From: Desulfobacterales bacterium
GTDB lineage: Bacteria; Desulfobacterota; Desulfobulbia; Desulfobulbales; BM004
Reading direction: 5' to 3'
Assembly (NCBI GenBank): GCA_012974315.1
Contig: JAAXQI010000239.1
Coordinates: 1-21,925 of the forward strand
Length of the DNA: 21,925 nt
A program made the translations under genes and the position numbers. The notes under the pieces are model-generated. The model saw nothing but the letters and a program-made list of their open reading frames with translations. It was not told the DNA's origin and searched no databases. This document shows positions 15,722 to 21,925 of the stretch, piece by piece (the stretch's first letter is position 1; each line of letters opens with the position of its first letter).

Positions 15722-15931
15722 TTAAAGTTCTGAAATGCAGAGCCTGTCCAGCCATTTGGCAATGATTTCTTCATACATTGCAACCGGTGATTCCCGTTCG
15801 CACTCCGTGCAAACTATATGCGCCTTATGTCAGCGTCCTGTCAACCGTGCCTTATTGCCGCAATATATGCATTGCAGTTGAGGTTCCTGTGGATCAATTG
15901 CTGCATTGTCCGTTTTCCTATGCGGCTTCAT
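15722..15931 (-). CDS. Small zinc-ribbon protein interrupted by an in-frame TGA: selenoprotein candidate or broken gene
   Basis: Read through, this frame gives 69 residues: a basic N-terminus, CIYC at 21-24, TGA as codon 34 (15832-15830), CTEC at 41-44, then an amphipathic helix ending in a TAA stop. The paired CxxC motifs on either side of the TGA show that both halves belong to one zinc ribbon. The ATG overlaps the stop of the FabZ-like gene (ATGA), so it is translationally coupled and is the last gene of the lipid operon. Fifteen bases after the TGA the minus strand forms an 8-bp stem GTTTGCAC/GTGCGAAC (one T-G pair) with loop GGA, the place where bacterial SECIS elements sit. Alternatives are a plain nonsense mutation or a sequencing error. 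The TGA is not in a CxxU motif, which weakens the selenocysteine reading. Confidence 0.5.
15796..15814 (-). promoter_or_regulatory. SECIS-like hairpin after the in-frame TGA
   Basis: The minus strand carries GTTTGCAC-GGA-GTGCGAAC, an 8-bp stem with a 3-base loop, beginning 15 bases after the TGA; the loop is 23-26 bases downstream. Spacing and shape recall bacterial SECIS hairpins, but the loop lacks the GU pair typical of the Escherichia coli fdhF element. Confidence 0.3.
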
Positions 15932-16395
15932 GACCCATTTCCCGTGATCCTGGTTTCGGTAAGGGTGCAGCCGAAATCCACCTTCACAGCTATTTTGTCC
16001 CCAACAAGTACTTTTCCTTTAAAGAACCAGGCGTTGCCGATATTTTCATCCAGGGTAACATGCATTCTGATGGTATCGCCCGGGTTTACTTCTCTTTTGA
16101 ATTTTGCTCCCTTGATCCGGGTGAGCACCGGTGCTTTCCTGCCTGCCTCTGTAGTTTGTCCTGACTCCTGCAGCATTCTGGCCATAAAAAGGGCACCTGT
16201 CTGAAAAACAGCCTCACAGAGCAGAACTCCCGGCATTATGGGATAACCGGGATAATGCCCCTGGAAAAAATCAAGGTCAGGTGAAATAAACTTTTCTGCA
16301 ATAAGTGTCCTGGAATCATATGATATGACTGTATCAACCCAGAGGAAAGGGGGCCGGTGAGGAATTGCCTCATAAATATCCGGACTATAATCCAC
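15928..16395 (-). CDS. FabZ-like 3-hydroxyacyl-ACP dehydratase (hotdog fold)
   Basis: The 155-residue protein has the FabZ/FabA-type layout: IPHRPPFLWVD near 11-21, FQGHYPGYPIMPG at 44-56 with the catalytic His47, and CEAVFQTGA with the catalytic Glu61. It would dehydrate beta-hydroxyacyl-ACP to trans-2-enoyl-ACP. I place the start at GTG 16395, which overlaps the fabG stop by 11 bases and has GGAG seven bases before it; the longer frame to 16467 adds a non-family tail inside fabG. As the operon has no enoyl reductase, the double bond made here could be kept or handed to the CrtI-like enzymes. Coupled to the TGA gene by an ATGA overlap. Confidence 0.9.
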   Translation of the reverse strand: MDYSPDIYEAIPHRPPFLWVDTVISYDSRTLIAEKFISPDLDFFQGHYPGYPIMPGVLLCEAVFQTGALFMARMLQESGQTTEAGRKAPVLTRIKGAKFKREVNPGDTIRMHVTLDENIGNAWFFKGKVLVGDKIAVKVDFGCTLTETRITGNGS

Positions 16396-17137
16396 CTGTA
16401 ATCTCCAGCACAGCACCGCTAATGTATGAAGCCTGCTCCCCGGCAAGAAAAAGCACTGCAGCCGCAACTTCTTCGGGTTTGCCGAAGCGCTTCAAGGGGA
16501 CTATTTTTTTATATTGATCCAATTGATCAGCGGTGAGCCCTTCAAGCAGGTCGGTATCTATAAAGCCAGGTGAAATACAGTTAACTGTAATTTTGCGTTT
16601 TGCGGTCTCCTTGGACAAGGAGCGCATCATGCCTATCTGGCCTGCTTTGGAAGCGGCATAGTTGGTTTGTCCGGCAAATCCCATATGAGCCATGGGCGAA
16701 GTGATATGAATAATTCTGCCATATTTCTGTTTCATCATGAGAAGTACAGCCTGCTTGGACATATTAAATGTTCCGGTCAGGTTGACATCAATCACGCGGT
16801 GCCAGTCATCGGACTTCATCATTGCCAGTACGGCGTCTCTTCGAATCCCTGCATTATTTATCAGGATATCAATGGTGTCGAATTGCTGCTCGATTTCGTT
16901 GAAGAGTTTGAGAACTGAAGAGTCCTCGGATATGTCACACTGGTGTAAAAAGAGTTTGTTGTCCTGAAAGGATGGGCTTTTTTCCCATTCCAAGATGAAG
17001 GCGTCTGCTGCTTTGCGGTTGGAGCCGTAAACGCCGATCACAGTGGCGCCGGCTTCAAGAAAGGCCCTGGCTATCGCCTTGCCTATCCCCCGGGTAGCAC
17101 CGGAGATTACGGCTTTTCTTCCCTGAAAGTCAGTCAT
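16385..17137 (-). CDS. FabG-like 3-oxoacyl-ACP reductase (short-chain dehydrogenase)
   Basis: This 250-residue short-chain dehydrogenase/reductase has SGATRGIG at 12-19 for NADPH binding, NNAG at 94-97 and the catalytic set N119, S147, Y160 and K164 (YAASK), all intact. The C-terminal PGFIDTDLL and KRFGKPEEVA stretches are FabG-like. It would reduce the beta-ketoacyl-ACP made by the ketosynthase of the same operon. ATG at 17137 follows AAGGA at a spacing of seven. A gap of 90 bases separates it from the preceding oxidoreductase, and it overlaps the dehydratase gene. Confidence 0.9.
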   Translation of the reverse strand: MTDFQGRKAVISGATRGIGKAIARAFLEAGATVIGVYGSNRKAADAFILEWEKSPSFQDNKLFLHQCDISEDSSVLKLFNEIEQQFDTIDILINNAGIRRDAVLAMMKSDDWHRVIDVNLTGTFNMSKQAVLLMMKQKYGRIIHITSPMAHMGFAGQTNYAASKAGQIGMMRSLSKETAKRKITVNCISPGFIDTDLLEGLTADQLDQYKKIVPLKRFGKPEEVAAAVLFLAGEQASYISGAVLEITGGL

Positions 17138-17227
17138 GTCTGTTTCCTTAAGATACTTGTACTTTTTGGATGTATTAATAACTCGGAGAAGAATACTTGC
17201 ATTAATGGAAGAATGTCAAAAGGTTGT

Positions 17228-18637
17228 TTATAAGCCTCTGATATAGCCATCAACATCATTTGCCACGATAACACCGTAATTAATGGCTCCCAGCCAGCCG
17301 GACATGATGATCCCCACAGAGCCAACATGAAAAAGACCGTGCACTGCCTTGAAAATGGACCGTGAAATGTCGAGGCCTTCAAATTTTGTACCGAATGAGG
17401 TCCCCTTGGTATGCAGGGTATAGCGATGGATAGTTTTCGGGGTCGCTGCTTCCAGCCAGTCTATTTTCTGCCGGACATCGGGAATATAGTGGTCAAGGTG
17501 ATCAATGGTTCTTTCGATCATGGCCTGCTTTTCGGCTTCGTATTGACTATTGCTCAGTGTATCCCAATCGTCGAATTTACCGTTCATCGATGCAACCACT
17601 GTGTAGCGGTTATGGTCTGGCCTGGTTTTAGGATAATAGAGGGAAAATGTTCTGCTTTTGGTATGCATATCAAGCAGTTCATCCGATGAAAACTGTTTTG
17701 CCGTGGAAACAAAAAGCAGATCCCCGATGTCATCGATTTTTTCTTCCTTTTTAATACCGATATATACCTGACAGCTGGAGGTGTTAACTCTCACTGCTTT
17801 AACTTTATCCAGGAATTGTTCCGGAAATGCTTCTTTTCCTGCCAGGTCATTTATTGTATTGAGAATGCCGCTGTTTGAGACCACTGTGTCTGATTCGATA
17901 AAGCGGTCACCTACCTGGACACCTCTGACCCTGCCACCTTCGGTGACAATCCGGTCCACCCTGGAATTTTTGCAGATAGTGACCCCGTTTTTCACAAGTT
18001 CGTCGGTCATCATACCTATAAGGTAGTCTGTTCCACCCTTAAAAGTAAAAACACCCTTATTCATGAAATTTGAAAAAACGATACCGTAGGTGATGGCCGG
18101 ATCCATCAGGGTGGAGCCGTTGGCATAGGTAATTGGTTCCATGAGCAACCGGTGGACATCGGCACGGCCGGGGAAGAATTTTTCAAACAGCTCAAGGGTT
18201 GTCATGCTTTGATCGTCATAAAAGTTCATGGCGGCAACTGTATTGAAAAAATCATCAATCGTAGCCTGGGAAATCTTGAACTTATTTATAAGGATATTGG
18301 TAAAGTCCTGGCGGTCAAATGTAGTGGTAAGGGAAAATTGCGGATTGTCAAAACAGATTTTTTTCAGCTGGACAATGGAATTCATTATCTCCCGGTTCCA
18401 GTATTTACGGCATGTTTTAACCATGCCGTGGGGGAAACCGTGCAGCGAGACATCAAAAATATGACCTTTGCGTTTAAACCAGGTTGCCAGACCACCCAGC
18501 TGATGGTGATGCTCAAGCAGAAGAACAGAGTGGCCGCTTCTGGCAAGACGGTTTGCTGAGGTAAGGCCCCCAAGGCCTGAACCTATTACAATGACGTTGT
18601 AGCGCTCACCGGCGCCATTAATGGATTTGTGCAGCAT
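17228..18637 (-). CDS. CrtI-like FAD-dependent oxidoreductase (second of two)
   Basis: This 469-residue enzyme starts with a dinucleotide-binding motif GSGLGGLTSANRLARSG (19-35) and ends with the CrtI/carotenoid isomerase-type FAD signature LFHVGSVGIIMSGWLGAINYG. The whole length fits the phytoene-desaturase/RetSat/CRTISO family, whose members desaturate, saturate or isomerise long conjugated chains. No isoprenoid gene (crtB, crtE) is nearby, and it sits between an acyl carrier protein/ketosynthase pair and FabG/FabZ, so the likely substrate is an acyl-ACP or acyl chain rather than phytoene; that is inference from context. ATG at 18637 has only a weak ribosome site. It starts 28 bases after its paralogue and shares only family-level similarity with it. 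Confidence 0.85.
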   Translation of the reverse strand: MLHKSINGAGERYNVIVIGSGLGGLTSANRLARSGHSVLLLEHHHQLGGLATWFKRKGHIFDVSLHGFPHGMVKTCRKYWNREIMNSIVQLKKICFDNPQFSLTTTFDRQDFTNILINKFKISQATIDDFFNTVAAMNFYDDQSMTTLELFEKFFPGRADVHRLLMEPITYANGSTLMDPAITYGIVFSNFMNKGVFTFKGGTDYLIGMMTDELVKNGVTICKNSRVDRIVTEGGRVRGVQVGDRFIESDTVVSNSGILNTINDLAGKEAFPEQFLDKVKAVRVNTSSCQVYIGIKKEEKIDDIGDLLFVSTAKQFSSDELLDMHTKSRTFSLYYPKTRPDHNRYTVVASMNGKFDDWDTLSNSQYEAEKQAMIERTIDHLDHYIPDVRQKIDWLEAATPKTIHRYTLHTKGTSFGTKFEGLDISRSIFKAVHGLFHVGSVGIIMSGWLGAINYGVIVANDVDGYIRGL

Positions 18638-18665
18638 AACGTGTTATTGAAATTTAAAGGTGCAA

Positions 18666-20087
18666 TTAAATCTTATTGAGTATGTGTTGGTTTACCATTG
18701 TTACTCCGCTGAGCATCGAACCGACTATACCCAGATAGCCCTGGTCGGTTCCGGCAATATAAAGGTTCTCAAAGTTTGTTTTACCGTCCTTTATTTTTTC
18801 CGGACTGCCGTAAACTGCTCCCTGTGTCCTTGAAGTATACCTTTCAACTGTCACAGGTGTAAAGGAGTCTTCATATACAATGTTTTCACTGTAATTCCCA
18901 ACAATTTTGCCAATAACTTTTTTAGACTTCTCCACCCAGTGTGTTTTCATGGCAGGATAAAGTGTTTTGTCATCATCATTAAATGCATGACGCCATTTGT
19001 CATAATTGGCCAGATGGGTGACCCGGAGTTGGATGGTATCGTCTTCTTTGTTTCCCTGAAAGTTGCCGGGGAAGCAAATTACACCGCTGCCAAGATCAAC
19101 TGCTTCAGCAGGACGATGATAGGAAAACTTTTCAGAAAGATTAAAGAAAATAATGGTTCGGTCCTTCGGAAGATTCCCGCATGCAGATTTATCCAGAAGG
19201 TAGATTGATTCAATGAAGCTCAAGCGACCTGAAATTTGATTCACATCTGACTGTGAAAATGTTGCAGCTGTATCAGGGGAGGGGAAAAGTTTTTTAGTTT
19301 CCGGTACGCCTGCTGTGGATATAAGACTCTCACAGAGGATAACTTCACCCGATGCGGTGCGCACCCCCGAGACCTTGCTGTTTTCCGTCAGAATTTCTGT
19401 AACCCCGGCAGTAAGCTCAATCTCACCGCCGAAACTCCTGTAATGATCCAGGAGAAGGTCGAGGAGATCCTTGATGGTGCCTTCCGGCCGGAAAAAACCT
19501 TCCTGGAAAATAGCACGAAAGAGTATGACAAATTGGCTGAGGTCCATGTCATCTTCCTGGCTGGCACCATAGAACATGAGAGGACAGAAGAGCATTTCGA
19601 CAAGTAATTTGTCTTGCAGAAAAGAGGAAACAAATTGGCGTGCCGAGATTTTGGGGCGCGGGATAAAAGGATCATACTGGTCAAGCTTTGAAACCATTTC
19701 TGCAAACGGTTTTGCAGAATCAGGAAAGCGTGTTGCCAGCTGCTCCTGCAGCAGGGTGAAGTCATTTGAAAAACAGAGGCTTGCCCTGTCTGGAAAGAGT
19801 ATTTCCGAAGAGTACTGCTCATGAAGTACAAAGTTTCGCCGGGGAATTTTTAATTGCCGCAGCAGGCGGTTTAATGGGGCATGCTTATCTTCAGGTGGGG
19901 CGAAGTTGCTGACGGCATGCAAGCCGGTTTCAAACAGTTTGCCCTTGCGGTAATAATATGAGTTGAGGCCGCCTATTTTAGAGTGTTTTTCCAGGATGAG
20001 GACTTTTTGACCAAAACGGGCGAAGCGAATAGCGGCTGCCAATCCTGACAGGCCGCCGCCAATGATCAATAGGGGATACTTTCTCAC
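18666..20087 (-). CDS. CrtI-like FAD-dependent oxidoreductase (first of two)
   Basis: This 473-residue enzyme has the FAD-binding GGGLSGLAAAIRFARFGQ (10-27) followed by ILEKHSKIGG, and the C-terminal LYIAGTDQGYLGIVGSMLSG, as in phytoene desaturase-like proteins. It differs clearly from the other copy, for example in its substrate-facing middle (LMFYGASQEDDMDLSQFV), so the two probably perform successive or different steps on a carrier-bound chain. The start is GTG at 20087, nine bases after the acyl carrier protein stop, a tight spacing that suggests coupled expression with the carrier. What it acts on cannot be read from sequence; CrtI-like enzymes beside FabF-type genes have been proposed in ladderane lipid synthesis. 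Confidence 0.85.
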   Translation of the reverse strand: MRKYPLLIIGGGLSGLAAAIRFARFGQKVLILEKHSKIGGLNSYYYRKGKLFETGLHAVSNFAPPEDKHAPLNRLLRQLKIPRRNFVLHEQYSSEILFPDRASLCFSNDFTLLQEQLATRFPDSAKPFAEMVSKLDQYDPFIPRPKISARQFVSSFLQDKLLVEMLFCPLMFYGASQEDDMDLSQFVILFRAIFQEGFFRPEGTIKDLLDLLLDHYRSFGGEIELTAGVTEILTENSKVSGVRTASGEVILCESLISTAGVPETKKLFPSPDTAATFSQSDVNQISGRLSFIESIYLLDKSACGNLPKDRTIIFFNLSEKFSYHRPAEAVDLGSGVICFPGNFQGNKEDDTIQLRVTHLANYDKWRHAFNDDDKTLYPAMKTHWVEKSKKVIGKIVGNYSENIVYEDSFTPVTVERYTSRTQGAVYGSPEKIKDGKTNFENLYIAGTDQGYLGIVGSMLSGVTMVNQHILNKI

Positions 20088-20096
20088 CGGGCATTA

Positions 20097-20348
20097 TTAA
20101 GCGGCTTCAAGGCGGGGCATGAGATAGCTGACACAACTGTCCAGGGTGGCGAGATGGGGGTAGTCCGCCTCGGGAATTTGAATCTGATAGCGTTTGCGGA
20201 GTTCCATGACTATGTCAAGGAAATCCATGGAGTCAAGGTCCAACTGATCCCGTAATGCTTCATCGGGTTTCAGATCTGTAAAGTCCGCTTCATCATCAAT
20301 ATCCTGGATAATTTCCAGGATAACATTTTTAATTTCATCAATTGTCAT
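20097..20348 (-). CDS. Acyl carrier protein
   Basis: The 83-residue acidic protein has the phosphopantetheine attachment motif LDLDSMDF with Ser40 and the three-helix pattern of an acyl carrier protein. It is a dedicated, diverged copy rather than the housekeeping AcpP: the motif is DSMDF instead of DSLDT and the C-terminus is unusual. ATG at 20348 has AAGGAG eight bases upstream; an in-frame TTG at 20372 has no such site. It presumably carries the chain shuttled between the ketosynthase, reductase, dehydratase and CrtI-like enzymes of this operon. Confidence 0.9.
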   Translation of the reverse strand: MTIDEIKNVILEIIQDIDDEADFTDLKPDEALRDQLDLDSMDFLDIVMELRKRYQIQIPEADYPHLATLDSCVSYLMPRLEAA

Positions 20349-20410
20349 TGAATGTTTCTCCTTAAGAATCAAGTACTATATATGAATAATTTTAATCTTT
20401 CAATTGAATC

Positions 20411-20445
20411 TTGGGTAAAATTTAAATTTCAGTCTTTTTACCCAA
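20411..20445 (-). repeat. Stem-loop between ketosynthase and carrier genes
   Basis: TTGGGTAAAA (20411-20420) and TTTTACCCAA (20436-20445) are exact inverted repeats around a 15-base loop, just after the ketosynthase stop. There is no T-run, so it is more likely an mRNA stability or processing hairpin that sets the ratio of ketosynthase to carrier, or a protein-binding dyad. Confidence 0.45.
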
Positions 20446-20453
20446 TTTATTTA

Positions 20454-21707
20454 TCAGGTGGAAGTCATTTTTTTAACAATGACAACCGAGTTTATGCCGA
20501 CCATGCCAAAAGAATTGTTCAATATTGTGTTGATTTTTTCAAGTCTCCTGGGCTCGTTTGCAACTAAATTATCAAATGCACATTCAGGGTCAAGTGAGTC
20601 TATATTAATTGTTGGATGCACCTGATTGTCCTCGAAGGATAGCAGGTTGCCGGCCAGTTCAAGTACTCCCGCCGCCCCCATGGCATGACCGATGATGCTC
20701 TTGGTATTATTAATGTATGTATCAGGACAATTTTGAAAGAGGCTGCGTATGGCGTTGCATTCTTCTATATCACCCTGTTTGGTTCCGGTGGCATGGGTGT
20801 TGATGATATGGATATCTTTTGGCGCCAGGCCAGCCCGATCCAGGGCCAACTGCATGCATTCAGCCTGTCTTGGGCCATAGGGAAGAACAAAATCCCTGGC
20901 ATCTGAGTTCATGGCATATCCGACGAGTTCGCCATAAATCTTGGCATTTCTGGCAAGGGCCTTATCAAGTCTTTCCAGGACAAATAAACAGGCCCCCTCA
21001 GAGACCACGATACCGTTGCGCTGCATGTCAAATGGCCTGCAGGCCTTGGTGGGGTCCTGATGCATGGCAAGGGCACCTTCCGCCTTGAAGCTTGCAAAAA
21101 TTCCAAAAGAACCTGTGCTTTCAGAGATACCCCCGGCAAGAGCCAGATCGACCTCACCGAGTTTGAGCATTTGTGCTCCCTGGATTAATGCTGCATTGCC
21201 GGCAGCACAGGCACCCCCAATGGAGTAATGGGGTCCGGTGATACCAAGGTTCATGGTAATTTCGCCGGCCGGGTTGTTAAGAACAGTGCGGGGATTATGG
21301 TGATGGCTCCAGAAGTCAGTATTGTACCCAAACTGGCTGAGATTATATATCTCGTTTTCCGTTTCAACGGTGCCGTGTTCAGTCAGCCCGATGTAAACAC
21401 CTGTTCTTTTTTGTTCGTACTGTGAAAAATCAGCAAGACCTGCGTCATGCAGGGCTTCGTTGGCAACATACACACCCAGACATCCTGCCCTGGTGCCTCG
21501 TTTGTTTTCTTTTTTCTTGCGATATTTTGTTTCAGGGAACGTACATATTCCCGCAGGAACTTTGCCAATAAAGCGAAGGTCAATTTCTCCGACACCACTT
21601 TTGCCTGCCAGGAGATTGCTGCGGTAATCCTGGAGATTATCTGCATTGGGGGCTGCAAGACCAACACCGGTAATGACTATTCTCTGCTCGTCTGATAATT
21701 GTGGCAT
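20454..21707 (-). CDS. FabF-like 3-oxoacyl-ACP synthase (ketosynthase) of a secondary acyl pathway
   Basis: This 417-residue beta-ketoacyl synthase has a complete thiolase-fold active site: Cys167 in GGACAAGN, His305 in THATGTKQGD, Lys336 and His341 in GHAMGAAG. It should therefore condense malonyl-ACP with a growing chain. One notable change is near the C-terminus: the usual GFGGTN gating loop reads GMVGIN (402 region), so the Phe gate is replaced by Met, which may alter chain-length or substrate selection. No acyltransferase or chain-length-factor partner is in the window. ATG at 21707 lacks a clear ribosome site. First gene of the minus-strand lipid operon, about 100 bases after a recognisable promoter. 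Confidence 0.92.
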   Translation of the reverse strand: MPQLSDEQRIVITGVGLAAPNADNLQDYRSNLLAGKSGVGEIDLRFIGKVPAGICTFPETKYRKKKENKRGTRAGCLGVYVANEALHDAGLADFSQYEQKRTGVYIGLTEHGTVETENEIYNLSQFGYNTDFWSHHHNPRTVLNNPAGEITMNLGITGPHYSIGGACAAGNAALIQGAQMLKLGEVDLALAGGISESTGSFGIFASFKAEGALAMHQDPTKACRPFDMQRNGIVVSEGACLFVLERLDKALARNAKIYGELVGYAMNSDARDFVLPYGPRQAECMQLALDRAGLAPKDIHIINTHATGTKQGDIEECNAIRSLFQNCPDTYINNTKSIIGHAMGAAGVLELAGNLLSFEDNQVHPTINIDSLDPECAFDNLVANEPRRLEKINTILNNSFGMVGINSVVIVKKMTST

Positions 21708-21807
21708 AATTATGATAACTGTAGGCCGCCTGGAATAATCTGAGAATGAGGTTCCCGGGGCAGGTTGTTGGGCTTTTTGAATCTAGGTATGAATGTTTCT
21801 GCTAGTT

Positions 21808-21836
21808 TTTATAGTAGTGAACCTTGTCCAATGCAA
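21808..21836 (-). promoter_or_regulatory. Candidate promoter of the lipid operon
   Basis: On the minus strand TTGCAT (21836-21831) and TATAAA (21813-21808) are 17 bases apart, about 100 bases before the ketosynthase ATG. Another weaker pair lies further upstream. If right, the ketosynthase is the first gene of the operon. Confidence 0.5.
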
Positions 21837-21906
21837 ACCTTATGATTAGTTTCTTTCATTGCAATTTGATATATAATGATACTTTATTACTTGCAATCCT
21901 TGATTG

Positions 21907-21925
21907 CTGTCTCTTATACACATCT
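21907..21925. other. Sequencing adapter: Nextera/Tn5 mosaic end
   Basis: The last 19 bases, CTGTCTCTTATACACATCT, are identical to the Tn5 mosaic-end/Nextera transposase adapter. This is an untrimmed read end, not genomic sequence, and shows that the contig stops here. Confidence 0.95.

Noticed and set aside
15818..16204. Plus-strand frame of 128 codons
   Set aside because: Antisense to the FabZ-like and TGA genes, with a composition expected of a shadow frame.
17228..20087. Carotenoid biosynthesis genes
   Set aside because: The two enzymes are CrtI-like, but no phytoene synthase or prenyl transferase is present and all neighbours are fatty-acid-type genes.
15928..21707. Aryl polyene cluster
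   Set aside because: No chain-length factor, second carrier, ammonia lyase or acyltransferase/glycosyltransferase set, and the two CrtI-like genes do not belong to that type.

Overview
The window looks like a chromosomal contig from a Gram-negative bacterium, probably a sulfate-reducer-type deltaproteobacterium (Desulfobacterota, Desulfobulbales/Desulfotalea-like). The lineage is inferred from a complete tolQRAB-cpoB set, a DUF3047 protein, the style of the aromatic-amino-acid fusion gene and the architecture of the fatty-acid-synthase-like operon. No rRNA or other decisive marker is present. The last 19 bases are the Nextera/Tn5 mosaic-end adapter, so the real sequence stops at 21906.

Left end (1-1385): two AT-rich genes for half-size predicted permeases, then a tRNA-His on the minus strand with an encoded CCA, its promoter and a strong terminator. 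The 3' end of the tRNA faces the AT-rich side, where a tandem 12-bp repeat lies. This is what the edge of a tRNA-integrated island would look like.

Middle (1519-12102): housekeeping genes and singletons. They are a double zinc-ribbon protein, a tiny one-helix membrane peptide, a prephenate dehydratase-like/ACT/prephenate dehydrogenase fusion, and (divergent from it, across three palindromic tandem repeats) a MrfA/Hrq1-type helicase fused to a MrfB-like DEDDy exonuclease. An SH3b periplasmic protein, a DUF3047 protein and a TlyA-type rRNA methyltransferase follow. An AmpG-like transporter lies behind two Fur-box-like sequences, and convergent to it is the tol cluster (tolQ-tolR-tolA-tolB-cpoB, without pal), which has its own recognisable promoter at 15666-15693.

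Right end (15722-21707): one minus-strand operon of FabF-like ketosynthase, acyl carrier protein, two CrtI-like FAD oxidoreductases, FabG-like reductase, FabZ-like dehydratase and a 69-codon zinc-ribbon gene interrupted by an in-frame TGA. The ketosynthase, carrier, reductase and dehydratase supply three steps of an acyl-extension cycle (condensation, ketoreduction, dehydration). No enoyl reductase is present, and the two CrtI-like enzymes could desaturate or isomerise the carrier-bound chain. This is the most promising undescribed system here: a dedicated polyunsaturated or ladderane-like lipid pathway. The TGA gene, translationally coupled to its end, is a possible selenoprotein or a broken accessory gene.
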